From Acidimicrobiales bacterium (lineage in GTDB: Bacteria; Actinomycetota; Acidimicrobiia; Acidimicrobiales; Aldehydirespiratoraceae): a DNA stretch of 64,000 bases. A program made the position numbers and the translations under genes. This document shows positions 25,644-33,432 of this stretch, piece after piece. The notes below the pieces were generated by a model. It saw only the letters and a list, made by a program, of their open reading frames with translations. It had not been told where the DNA came from and ran no database searches. Position 1 is the first letter of the stretch. Each line of letters begins with the position of its first letter. Where the stretch lies: positions 1,426,001 to 1,490,000 of the forward strand of contig JAWKIR010000002.1 in the NCBI GenBank assembly GCA_041394245.1, given 5' to 3'.

Positions 25644-25668
25644 GTACCCGACCGCGTCGGGTTCAAAC
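25644..25668 (-). promoter_or_regulatory. SigF/SigB-type promoter of the hemerythrin gene
   Basis: Minus strand: GTTTG (25668-25664), 14 bases, GGGTAC (25649-25644). The spacer is one base shorter than in the other sites. Confidence 0.6.
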
Positions 25669-25701
25669 CCCCGTGTGGCCGATTGCGGGAGCATGCGCAT
25701 C

Positions 25702-25727
25702 GTTTAGCTGCACGCGACGGCGGGTAT
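25702..25727 (+). promoter_or_regulatory. SigF/SigB-type promoter of the basic coiled-coil gene
   Basis: GTTTA (25702-25706), 15 bases, GGGTAT (25722-25727), followed by a leader of about 30 bases with AGGAG before the ATG at 25760. Confidence 0.7.
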
Positions 25728-25759
25728 GCCCGACGCGAACCCACACACAGGAGAACCCC

Positions 25760-26167
25760 ATGGGCGCCATCCGCAAGGCCTTGTCGATCACGACCCTCGG
25801 AGTCGTGAACTGGCGAAGCAAATCCGAACTGCTCGAGATCGAGCGTGCTGCGCTGGACGAGACGAGCGAGAAGCTCGCCGAGCAGCAGGCGAAGGCAGAA
25901 CGCCTCGGCCGGCGGGCGAGGAAGGCCGAGAAGAGGGCCCGCAAGGCCGAGCTGAACGAGCTGAAGACCGCAAGGTCCGCCCGCCGCCGACGCCGCTTCC
26001 TGCGCCGCAAGCAGAAGGTGGCCCTCGCCGCGAAGGGCGCAACCGCGGATGCGAGCGCCGCCGCTTCCGCTCAGTCCCGACGCGCCCGTCGCAAGCTCCG
26101 CCGAGCGGAGAAGAAGGCTCGGTCGCAGGTCGACGCCGTCACCGACGCAGTCCACGACCTCGCCTGA
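25760..26167 (+). CDS. Basic coiled-coil stress protein of unknown function
   Basis: The 135-residue protein starts with GAIRKALSITTLGVVNWRSKSE, a head seen on small actinobacterial proteins, followed by about 100 residues of Lys/Arg/Ala/Glu-rich sequence with strong coiled-coil character (for example KAERLGRRARKAEKRARKAE). It is extremely basic, suggesting interaction with DNA, RNA or phospholipid. A SigF-type promoter precedes it and AGGAG lies 6 bases before the ATG. No catalytic function suggested. Confidence 0.7.
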   Translation: MGAIRKALSITTLGVVNWRSKSELLEIERAALDETSEKLAEQQAKAERLGRRARKAEKRARKAELNELKTARSARRRRRFLRRKQKVALAAKGATADASAAASAQSRRARRKLRRAEKKARSQVDAVTDAVHDLA

Positions 26168-26172
26168 GGTCT

Positions 26173-26201
26173 CTCACCAGGTCCTGTCACCGCCTGGCGA
26201 G
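26173..26201. terminator. Bidirectional hairpin between convergent genes
   Basis: CTCACCAGG (26173-26181) and CCTGGCGAG (26193-26201) form a 9-bp stem with one mismatch around an 11-base loop, in the 41-base gap between the convergent coiled-coil and lyase genes. Confidence 0.5.
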
Positions 26202-26208
26202 CCGGCCG

Positions 26209-27639
26209 CTACGGTCCGATCATTCCGCGTTCGTCGGGGGCGAGCAGCCCCGTCGGCACGTCGGGATCCTCGAACGGCAGCGCGGGGCGGGAGTACTCGA
26301 CCGTCCCGAGTGCCATGGTGAACAAGTCGACGGCGTCGCGCAGCACCGCTTCGTCGATGCCGTGCCGATCGGCGACGAGGTCGACCAGCTCCTCGCCCGA
26401 TGCGCGGGCGTCACGTTGGGCGACGGCAGCGGCGTCGTAGCCGATCAGCGGCGCCAAGGCCGTCACGATCGCCTGTGATCCCTCTGCGAGCGCACGACAC
26501 CGCTCGAGGTGGGGCACGACCTTCGCCACCACCTTCTCTGCGAGCATGTCGGCTGCTGCGGTCAGCAGATCCAGCGAGTCGAGCAGGTCGTGCACGATGA
26601 GCGGCAGGTAGGTGTTGAGTTCGAGCGCGCCGCGCGATCCGGCGTGGGTGATCCCAGCGTCGTTGCCGATGACTCGGGCGACGATCTGGTTCACCACCTC
26701 GGGAATCACCGGGTTGACCTTGCCCGGCATGATCGACGACCCGGGTTGCAACTCCGGCAGCTCGATCTCGCCGAGACCGGCGGTCGGACCGCTCGCCATC
26801 AGCCGGAGATCGTTGGCGATCTTGTCGAGGGAACACGCGACGGTCTTCGCCCGTCCGGAGAGATCGACCAGGTCGTCGTGCGCTCCCTGGAGGGCGAAGT
26901 GGTTCGGACAGGGGGTCAGGTCGAGGCCGGTGGACACGGCGAGTTCGTGGATCGCCCGTTCGGCGTAGCCGGGCGGCGCATTGAGGCCGTTGCCGACCGC
27001 GGTCCCACCGAGCGGGAGCCGCCCCAGGTTCGCCATGAGCGAGTCGATCCGGGAGCGACCGTCGACCACCTGTTGGCGGTAGCCACCGAACTCCTGGCCG
27101 AGCGTGATCGGCACCGCGTCCTGCATGTGGGTGCGACCGACCTTCACGACGTGCCGGCTGTTGACCTCGTGCAACCCGAGCTCCCGCTCGAGCCGGGCGA
27201 GCGCGGACACGAGACGGTTCGCCGCCTCGAGCACTGCTATCCGGCTGCCGCTCGGCATCACGTCGTTGCTCGACTGCCCCAGATTCACATGATCGATCGG
27301 GTGAACCGGGGTTCCGTCGAGGAGCTGTTCCGCCCGTGCCGCGACCACCTCGTTGACGTTCATGTGGGTCGATGTCGCCGAACCGGTCTGAAACACGTCG
27401 ACGACGAACTGGTCGTCCCATGCGCCGGTGCGGATCTCCTCACAGGCCGTGGCGATCGCCTCGGCGATCGGGCTCGGCAACCGTTCGGGCACCAGGTCGC
27501 ACAGCACGCCGGCCGCCGCCGCCTTGATCCTCGCGACGGCGTGGACGACGGGGAGCGGGAACACGACACCGGACGCGTCGAAGTTCTCCACCGCCAGGCG
27601 GGTGTGCTCGCCGTAGAGGGGGACGCTGGGAGTCGTCAT
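26209..27639 (-). CDS. Fumarase/aspartase superfamily lyase
   Basis: The 476-residue protein belongs to the class II fumarase-aspartase superfamily: YGEHTRLAVENFDASG at the N-terminus, TSTHMNVNEV, HPIDHVNLGQSSND, GRTHMQDAVPITLGQEFGGY and the signature GSSIMPGKVNP. The residues after the signature (VIPEVVNQ) are aspartase-like, while LELNTYLPLIVHDLLDS resembles fumarase, so aspartate ammonia-lyase and fumarase activity are both possible. It overlaps the NuoF-like gene stop by 4 bases and shares that gene's SigF-type promoter. Confidence 0.85.
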   Translation of the reverse strand: MTTPSVPLYGEHTRLAVENFDASGVVFPLPVVHAVARIKAAAAGVLCDLVPERLPSPIAEAIATACEEIRTGAWDDQFVVDVFQTGSATSTHMNVNEVVAARAEQLLDGTPVHPIDHVNLGQSSNDVMPSGSRIAVLEAANRLVSALARLERELGLHEVNSRHVVKVGRTHMQDAVPITLGQEFGGYRQQVVDGRSRIDSLMANLGRLPLGGTAVGNGLNAPPGYAERAIHELAVSTGLDLTPCPNHFALQGAHDDLVDLSGRAKTVACSLDKIANDLRLMASGPTAGLGEIELPELQPGSSIMPGKVNPVIPEVVNQIVARVIGNDAGITHAGSRGALELNTYLPLIVHDLLDSLDLLTAAADMLAEKVVAKVVPHLERCRALAEGSQAIVTALAPLIGYDAAAVAQRDARASGEELVDLVADRHGIDEAVLRDAVDLFTMALGTVEYSRPALPFEDPDVPTGLLAPDERGMIGP

Positions 27640-29051
27640 CCTCCGTCCTCGCCGAACGTCCGGTCTCTGGATGTTGCGGGGAACCGACCTGACCAGGGCG
27701 TCTCTGTCGTCCAGTCGGGCTGCACATCGGCATGCGCTCCATCGATGATCGCCCGACCGTCGACGAGGTCGACCAGCGGCGCGACCACGGGATCCGGACC
27801 CGACCGCACACCGGCCGGGTCGGCCAACGCGTCCGGGAAGAAGGCGAGGAGTCCGTCGACGACACCCTGGATCTGGCCGGCGAGCCCGCACCGGGCACCT
27901 TCGACCACCCTGGCCGACGAGACCTGGAGGGATTCGGCGACCGCGGGCAGGCGTTCGGCGCCGCTCCTGGCCGCGTCCAGGTGACCGGCGATCGCCAGAC
28001 CCTCGGTCTTGCAGGGCAGGCACTGTCCGCAGCTCTCGACCGACAGGAACGAGGCGGCTGCCCGCGCGATCGCAACCGGATGGGTCCCCTTCGCGAAGAC
28101 CCGGATCGCCGCCGCGCCGATCGGCAGCGACGTCTCGGCGTCGGGTTGTGGGACCATCGGTCTGTCGAGGTGACCGGCCGGGATCAGCGGATACGACACG
28201 CCGTTGAGCACGGCCGCGGCATCATCGGCGCCGTCGCCGACCACGTCGCGCAACGAGGTGCCGACCGGGAACTCCTCGACTCCGGCGACAGGAACGTCGC
28301 CGCTGACGGTGGCGAGAAAGGTCGCCACCGGCCATTCGGGACGATCCGCACCGTGATACCGGATCACGTGAGCGACACGAGCAAGCGTTTCGACATTGTG
28401 GACGAGCGCGGGCGGCGGCAGGGTCCCCTCGTCGAACGGCGCAGCCATCGCAGTCGACGCGGGCGATCCCGTCCCGTCCATGTCGAGCGCGCCATGTCGC
28501 CATGGTGGTCCGATACGAGGGAAGGGCTGATGGCCGACGACCACCTCGAGCAGCGCAGACTCCTCGCCGAACAGGTACCGGTCGGGCCCGTAGACGAACA
28601 CCACCTCGGCAATGCGCTCGGTCGCCAACGCCTGCACCTCCGCTACCGCCGACTTCAGTCGGGCGACCTCGGTCGCGAAGCTCTCCTTCGTCGCGATGAC
28701 GATGGTGTCGGCCCCGACGGCGCGGGCGGCGATGACCGCTCCCTCGACGACCGAATAGGGGTCCCGGCGTATCAGCATTCGATCCTTGAACGAACCGGGC
28801 TCGCCCTCGGCCGCGTTCACGACCAGCGACGGCGCCGCCTCCACGGATCGGAAGCGGTTCGTCGTCCGCCACTTCGTCGCGACCGGGAACCACGCTCCCC
28901 CGCGGCCACGAAGACCGGCCTCGTCGATGACGTCGATCGTCGCTTCGGCGCCGAGGAGGGACGCTGCGAGGATCGCGTCGCCGGCTCGGGCTCGCAGGTG
29001 ATGCGAGTACGACGCGACAGGGGCGGGCGGCAGCACGGAGTTCGGGTCCAT
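27636..29051 (-). CDS. NuoF-like flavoprotein (NADH dehydrogenase 51-kDa family), orphan
   Basis: The 471-residue protein matches the FMN/NADH-binding subunit of complex I and related hydrogenases/formate dehydrogenases. GLRGRGGAWFPVATKW stands for the usual RGGAGFPTGxKW, with VNAAEGEPGSFKDRMLIRRDP, VYGPDRYLFGEESALLEVV and, near 335-345, the cluster motif ESCGQCLPCKTEG followed by GARCGLAGQ for the fourth Cys ligand. No NuoE or NuoG gene is nearby, so its electron acceptor is unknown. ATG at 29051 begins 9 bases after a SigF-type -10. The stop overlaps the lyase start (ATGA), pairing a flavin oxidoreductase with a fumarase/aspartase-like enzyme under stress control. Confidence 0.85.
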   Translation of the reverse strand: MDPNSVLPPAPVASYSHHLRARAGDAILAASLLGAEATIDVIDEAGLRGRGGAWFPVATKWRTTNRFRSVEAAPSLVVNAAEGEPGSFKDRMLIRRDPYSVVEGAVIAARAVGADTIVIATKESFATEVARLKSAVAEVQALATERIAEVVFVYGPDRYLFGEESALLEVVVGHQPFPRIGPPWRHGALDMDGTGSPASTAMAAPFDEGTLPPPALVHNVETLARVAHVIRYHGADRPEWPVATFLATVSGDVPVAGVEEFPVGTSLRDVVGDGADDAAAVLNGVSYPLIPAGHLDRPMVPQPDAETSLPIGAAAIRVFAKGTHPVAIARAAASFLSVESCGQCLPCKTEGLAIAGHLDAARSGAERLPAVAESLQVSSARVVEGARCGLAGQIQGVVDGLLAFFPDALADPAGVRSGPDPVVAPLVDLVDGRAIIDGAHADVQPDWTTETPWSGRFPATSRDRTFGEDGG

Positions 29052-29060
29052 GGCGCCGCC

Positions 29061-29086
29061 GTACCCCTGCGCCACGCCCATCAAAC
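29061..29086 (-). promoter_or_regulatory. SigF/SigB-type promoter of the NuoF-like/lyase operon
   Basis: Minus strand: GTTTG (29086-29082), 15 bases, GGGTAC (29066-29061), 9 bases to ATG 29051. It is back-to-back with the promoter at 29095. Confidence 0.7.
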
Positions 29087-29094
29087 ATGGCGGT

Positions 29095-29120
29095 GTTTGG
29101 CACGACCGGTCGGCGGGTAG
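29095..29120 (+). promoter_or_regulatory. SigF/SigB-type promoter of the zinc-ribbon/USP operon
   Basis: GTTTG (29095-29099), 15 bases, GGGTAG (29115-29120), about 34 bases before ATG 29155. The outermost bases of this site and the divergent one at 29086 are only 8 bases apart. Confidence 0.65.
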
Positions 29121-29154
29121 GGCGACCATCGACCATCGACACTCGGAGCTGAAG

Positions 29155-29607
29155 ATGACACCGCACCCGACCGACTCGAGCCCACTCGACCCCACCTTCG
29201 CGAGAGGATCGGACACTCTCGTCACGGTGCTCGCCAGCGCCGCGGCCGCGGGGTACGCGACCGCCATGACGGTGTCTCCCGGTGCCGTGATGGTTTGCGG
29301 CAACTGTGCCGAGCACGCTGCTGCGCGTGCCGTTTCCGTCGACCGCTACCGGCGTCTGGAAGGCGCCAGCGACGCAGCTGATCTCATGCTCGTCGCCTTG
29401 GTTCGCTGTCCTCACTGCGAGATCGGCGGCACGCTCACCTTCGGCTACGGGCCGAACTCGGGAGTCGACGACGACGATTTCCTGTCGGAACTGGATCTGG
29501 GCGACGCAACGCAACGGGCTGACGGGTTTGTCGCCGACCACGAGGCCGCCGACCACGAGAGGGCCGGTCTCCGGGACCCGGACCACGCCCAAGGAGGAAC
29601 GACGTGA
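29155..29607 (+). CDS. Small protein with paired Cys motifs (zinc-ribbon-like)
   Basis: The 150-residue protein carries CGNC near residue 45 and CPHC near residue 82, spaced as two knuckles of a zinc ribbon, followed by an acidic tail rich in Asp and Glu. No family recognised. It is first in a three-gene operon with the universal stress protein (4-base overlap) and the Rv2629-like gene, behind a SigF-type promoter. The ATG at 29155 is preceded by GGAGCTGAAG. Confidence 0.7.
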   Translation: MTPHPTDSSPLDPTFARGSDTLVTVLASAAAAGYATAMTVSPGAVMVCGNCAEHAAARAVSVDRYRRLEGASDAADLMLVALVRCPHCEIGGTLTFGYGPNSGVDDDDFLSELDLGDATQRADGFVADHEAADHERAGLRDPDHAQGGTT

Positions 29608-30113
29608 AGATTCTGCTGGCAGTCGACGACAGTGCGACGAGCTACGAAGCAGCGCTCGTCGTCTCACAATGGTTCGGCGACGACGCGTCGATCGTGGCAC
29701 TGCACGTCGGCACCGTCACGCCGACACTCTCGTCGACGGAGCATCTGGCCGTCGGCGGGTCCGGCTACCCCGTGTTCGCGCTTCCCGCGCTGCGAGAACG
29801 CATGACGGAGATCACGCGCGCGGCCCGTGAGGTCGCAGCTCGCGCCGCCAACCTCACGGACGGTTCGGTCCGCACGGAGCAGGGGGATCCGGCCGACGTC
29901 ATCGTCGCGGTCGCGGCCGAGATAGATGCCGACCTCATCGTGGTCGGCACCGGAGATCGATCGTGGCTCTCCCGCCTGCTCAACCCGTCGGTGAGCTCGA
30001 CCGTGGCCGAGAAGGCGCCGTGCTCGGTCCTCGTCGTCCGGTCCGGCGCACTGGGTGAATCGACACTGGGTGAATCGACACTGGGGGAATCGACAGTGGG
30101 GGAACCGACATGA
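29604..30113 (+). CDS. Universal stress protein (UspA family)
   Basis: The 169-residue protein has the Usp fold: KILLAVDDSATSYEAALV at the start and DLIVVGTGDRSWLSRLLNPSVSSTVAEKAPCSVLVVR near residues 112-147, the latter including the G-x2-G-x9-G(S/T)-like ATP loop in altered form. After the fold ends, a 20-residue tail is made of four copies of a 5-residue unit encoded by 15-bp tandem repeats. GTG at 29604 overlaps the preceding stop by 4 bases, and the stop overlaps the next start. Confidence 0.9.
   Translation: MKILLAVDDSATSYEAALVVSQWFGDDASIVALHVGTVTPTLSSTEHLAVGGSGYPVFALPALRERMTEITRAAREVAARAANLTDGSVRTEQGDPADVIVAVAAEIDADLIVVGTGDRSWLSRLLNPSVSSTVAEKAPCSVLVVRSGALGESTLGESTLGESTVGEPT
30051..30110 (+). 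repeat. 15-bp tandem repeat at the Usp C-terminus
   Basis: Four copies of CTGGGTGAATCGACA-like units (30051, 30066, 30081, 30096) encode LGEST, LGEST, LGEST, VGEPT just before the stop. Copies 1 and 2 are identical, which indicates recent expansion and probable copy-number variation. Confidence 0.85.
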
Positions 30114-31147
30114 CAGCGGTGCATCCGCCCCGCGTGACCACGGCTGAACTCCAACACCTCGCCCGCGGGCAGGCACCGTTCGTGTCGATCTATGTCGACA
30201 CCCGCACCGCGCACCGAGACACGCTCGTGCAGCGCGTCGCCGCCGTCGCCGACGGCCTCTGCGTCCTCGGCGCGCCGGACGACATCGTGCGTCGGACGAC
30301 CACGGCGTTCCTGGCGCCGCCCGCCGATCGCGCCGGCCTCGCCGTTGTCGCGTCCAGCGACGGTCGGACCGTCGTCGCGTCCTCGCCCGAACCGTTCGAG
30401 CGGGACGTCGGTTTGTACTCCCGGGTCCCGTACCTCGGGCCGATGATCGAGATCGCCCAACAATCGATCACACATGCCGTCGTGCGCGACACCGAGCACG
30501 GCGTGCCCGACCTCACGGTGTTCGGCGCGGACGGCAGCGTCCAGACGACCACCGCGGCGGCACCACAGCGCACCGACGACGTGCTCGCGGAAGTCGTTCG
30601 CCACGATCCGGCCGTCGTTTTCGTCGTCGGAGACGCCCCGACGTCGATGGTCACCCACCTCGAGCGAATGGTCGCCGAGAACCGCCTCCGCCCCGACTGC
30701 AGGATCGAGCCCCTCGACGAGGGAACCGACGACGACGTCGCCGACGCCGTCGTGCGCCACGCCGCCGGCGTGGTGGCCTCCCACAAGGTCGAGTTGCTGC
30801 GCGAGTTCCGCTTCGAACGCTCGCACGGGCGGGCCGTCGACGGCATCGACGCGGTTGTCGCGGCGGTCAACGCCGGACTGGTCGCCACCTTGATCCTCAA
30901 CGCCGACCCCGACGACCATCGTCGGGCGATCGTCGGCTCCGAGGGAGACATCGTCCCCCTGGACGGTCCGGTCGCCTCTCCGTCACCCGCCGTCGACGAG
31001 GTCCCGCTCGTCGACGCGCTCATCTGGGCCACTCTGGCCCGCGGGGGCGCCGGCGCGGTCATCCCGACGACCGGCGACGGCGGACCGGCCGACGACATCG
31101 GAGCGCTGCTGATCCCGCGACCGGCGAACGGTCTCATCGACCGGTGA
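30110..31147 (+). CDS. Rv2629-like protein, bacterial eRF1-type (baeRF) fold
   Basis: The 345-residue protein resembles the bacterial archaeo-eukaryotic-release-factor-like family (mycobacterial Rv2629), with an N-terminal PFVSIYVDTRT segment, a middle domain around GPMIEIAQQSITHAVVRDTEHG, and a C-terminal AVDGIDAVVAAVNAGLVATLIL. The family is linked to ribosome rescue or peptidyl-tRNA handling by homology to Vms1; activity is not shown. In mycobacteria Rv2629 lies among dormancy genes with Usp proteins, the same pairing seen here. ATG overlaps the Usp stop by 4 bases. Confidence 0.75.
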   Translation: MTAVHPPRVTTAELQHLARGQAPFVSIYVDTRTAHRDTLVQRVAAVADGLCVLGAPDDIVRRTTTAFLAPPADRAGLAVVASSDGRTVVASSPEPFERDVGLYSRVPYLGPMIEIAQQSITHAVVRDTEHGVPDLTVFGADGSVQTTTAAAPQRTDDVLAEVVRHDPAVVFVVGDAPTSMVTHLERMVAENRLRPDCRIEPLDEGTDDDVADAVVRHAAGVVASHKVELLREFRFERSHGRAVDGIDAVVAAVNAGLVATLILNADPDDHRRAIVGSEGDIVPLDGPVASPSPAVDEVPLVDALIWATLARGGAGAVIPTTGDGGPADDIGALLIPRPANGLIDR

Positions 31148-31174
31148 CGCCGGCACCACGATCGAGGGCCTGAC

Positions 31175-32746
31175 TCAGGGATGCGCCGTGCGGAACCGGA
31201 CCTCTCGCTCGAGACTGGTCGACAGCAGACCGCTGCGCTCCTCCGCCGCGAAGACCTCCAGCTCGGCGCTCTCGCCGTCGGCGACGTGCAGCTCGATGTC
31301 GAGCCGCGTGTCGGAGATGGTCACTCCGGTGCGTTCCACGACCCGTCGATAGCTGCGATCGAGCCCGATGCCCACGCGCAGCAGCCCGGCCAGGACCCGC
31401 ACCGTGTGCTGGTCCTGCTCTGGGAGGGCGGAGAACTCGAGATGACGGGGCCGCGGTTCGCTCTTGCGGTGATAGCGGGCGACGAGCGCGATCAGCTCGA
31501 GCTCCTGCTCGGTGAACCCCAACAATTGCTCGGAGTTGCGGATCAGGTAGTAGGAGTGCTTGTGGTGGGCGGCGTGTGCGATGAAACGCCCGACGTTGTG
31601 GAGGACGCCGGCCGCCTCGAGGATCTCCCGCTCGGGCTCACCCAAACCGTGGATCGGGGCGGTCTCGTCGAACAGCCCGAGTGCAAGGTCGGTCGCGTGC
31701 TTCGCATGGGCGACGTCTTCGTCGAAGCGGTCCGCAACGGCGAGCACGCTGCGGCGCCGGAGGTCGGGAAGGTGATGCAGCGCGCCCTTCGCCCCGGCCC
31801 GTCGGTCCAGCCGATCGAGAACGACCCCCTCGCGTAGCGCGTTGGGTGACACCACCATCTCGTCGATGCCGAAGGCTCGGAACAGCTGCTGCAGCAGGAT
31901 CGCGCCGGCGACGATCACATCGGCGCGTGCCTCGTCGAGCCCGGCGAGATCGGCGCGATCCTCCGGCGTCGGTCGTTCGACGAGGGCGTTCACCACCGAA
32001 CTGAGTCCCTCACGGGTGAGCACCAGATTGTCGATCGTCCGCACTGTCCGGCCCTCCATTCGGGCTGCCATCGTGGCGACGGTCTCGATGGTCCCCGAGC
32101 AGCCGATCGCCACCTCGTGGCCCAGTGCCCCGACCTCGTTCGCGACCGTCGAGAGGAACGACTTCAGGTACGACTTCAGCTGCCTGACCGACCCCTCGGC
32201 GACGACACCTCCGGGCATGAAGCCGTCGGTCAGCCGAATGTGACCGAGCTTCATCGAGCGGACCAGCAGGGGTTCGGTCTCGCAGCCGACCACGATCTCC
32301 GTCGACCCACCCCCGATGTCGATGACCAGATGGTTGCCCGATCCGACTGCGACTGCACTGAGCGCGCCCAGATGGATGAGTCGCGCCTCCTCCACACCGG
32401 CGATCACCTCGAGGCGCACACCGGTCCGGCGGCGCACCTCGCGCAGAAACGCACGCGGATCGGCCGACTCGCGGACCGCGCTCGTCGCTACCGCGACCAG
32501 TTCGGCGTCGTAGCCCGCCGCGATCTGGGCGAACCGATCGACGGCGGCGATGGCACGTTCCACCGCATCCGGATCGAGCGACTTCATGTCGCGCTCGCCC
32601 GACCCGAGGCGGACCTTCTCGCGATCGCGGGCGATCACGTCGAGCGGTCCGAGCGGCGTCGCCCGGGCGATGACGAGGTGGACGGAGTTCGTGCCGACGT
32701 CGATCGCCGCGAGCGGTCGTTCGGCATCGGGACTCGTGTCTGTCAC
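31175..32746 (-). CDS. Ppx/GppA exopolyphosphatase-family protein with HD-like domain
   Basis: The 523-residue protein begins with the actin-like ATPase fold of Ppx/GppA: AAIDVGTNSVHLVIA, ATSAVRESADPRAFL, NHLVIDIGGGSTEIVVG and GCSGTIETVATMA. From about 320 an HD-like helical domain follows (HDxx-type segment around AAGVLHNVGRFIAHAAHHKHSYYLI), giving the long form that hydrolyses polyphosphate and/or pppGpp. Both substrates connect it to stress and starvation. The GTG at 32746 lies 6 bases after TAGGGT. It is convergent with the Usp operon. Confidence 0.9.
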   Translation of the reverse strand: MTDTSPDAERPLAAIDVGTNSVHLVIARATPLGPLDVIARDREKVRLGSGERDMKSLDPDAVERAIAAVDRFAQIAAGYDAELVAVATSAVRESADPRAFLREVRRRTGVRLEVIAGVEEARLIHLGALSAVAVGSGNHLVIDIGGGSTEIVVGCETEPLLVRSMKLGHIRLTDGFMPGGVVAEGSVRQLKSYLKSFLSTVANEVGALGHEVAIGCSGTIETVATMAARMEGRTVRTIDNLVLTREGLSSVVNALVERPTPEDRADLAGLDEARADVIVAGAILLQQLFRAFGIDEMVVSPNALREGVVLDRLDRRAGAKGALHHLPDLRRRSVLAVADRFDEDVAHAKHATDLALGLFDETAPIHGLGEPEREILEAAGVLHNVGRFIAHAAHHKHSYYLIRNSEQLLGFTEQELELIALVARYHRKSEPRPRHLEFSALPEQDQHTVRVLAGLLRVGIGLDRSYRRVVERTGVTISDTRLDIELHVADGESAELEVFAAEERSGLLSTSLEREVRFRTAHP

Positions 32747-32758
32747 ACCGAGACCCTA
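32747..32758 (-). promoter_or_regulatory. Leaderless -10 element of the Ppx/GppA gene
   Basis: TAGGGT (32758-32753, minus strand), 6 bases, GTG at 32746. Confidence 0.5.
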
Positions 32759-32820
32759 CGCATGCAATCGGCGTGTCCGGCGGCTTCCGCAGCGACGACG
32801 ACACGGTACGCGTTGCGTCG

Positions 32821-33327
32821 TCATGGTCGGGGTCGGCGCCGTGGGCCGCGGCGCTCCTCCATCTGTCGATTGACCTCGTCGACGAACCCCGGCGTCTGAC
32901 GTCCTGCGGTGACACGACTCACTGCGACATACGAGGCCGCGCCCACCGGAATGGGGAGCCAGAAGTTGATCAGCCGGTACGCCACGACCCCGATCGATGC
33001 CTCGGCCCGAGGCGTACCGAAGCCCACGAGCGTCGGGATGAGGATCGCCTCGATGACACCGAGTCCGCCGGGACTGACCGGAACCGCCGCCATCACGTTG
33101 GCGAGGCCGTAGGCGACCAGCAGACCCACGACACCGGGACGGTGGCCGAAGGCCGACAGCATGATCCACAACGCCGCCGCGTCGAGCAACCAGTTCGCCG
33201 CGGCGAGCACCACCACCATCCGGAGACGGGAGCGGTCCCGTTCGAGCATCCTGAGCAGATCGGCCAACTGCAGCATCGACTCGCGAACCCGACGGAACTC
33301 CGGGGATCCCGCGAGCCACTTCGACAT
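32821..33327 (-). CDS. N-terminally truncated flippase-like membrane protein (LPG synthase TM family)
   Basis: The frame encodes about 168 residues that match only the C-terminal half of YbhN/lysylphosphatidylglycerol-synthase transmembrane proteins: NWLLDAAALWIMLSAFG, VSPGGLGVIEAILIPTLVG and RLINFWLPIPVG. Family members are usually 300-340 residues with seven or eight helices; here the first half is absent and its place is taken by the divergent SnoaL gene. No start with a convincing ribosome binding site is visible (ATG 33327, with GTG and TTG further upstream). It is probably a degraded or non-functional gene, though a short four-helix product is possible. Confidence 0.55.
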   Translation of the reverse strand: MSKWLAGSPEFRRVRESMLQLADLLRMLERDRSRLRMVVVLAAANWLLDAAALWIMLSAFGHRPGVVGLLVAYGLANVMAAVPVSPGGLGVIEAILIPTLVGFGTPRAEASIGVVAYRLINFWLPIPVGAASYVAVSRVTAGRQTPGFVDEVNRQMEERRGPRRRPRP

Positions 33328-33432
33328 CCCGGGTGACCGCACGGTCGAGATCGGAACCAGCGTCAACCTCTGATCCCGGTCGGCGCTTGCTATGGTCGCC
33401 GCCGACCGACGAGCTCTGAGGTGGGACACGAG

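Noticed and set aside
25641..25680. Possible tRNA T-arm (GGGTTCAAACCC) near 25660.
   Set aside because: No acceptor, D- or anticodon arm fits around it. The bases are better explained as the -35 part (GTTTG on the minus strand) of the hemerythrin gene's SigF-type promoter.
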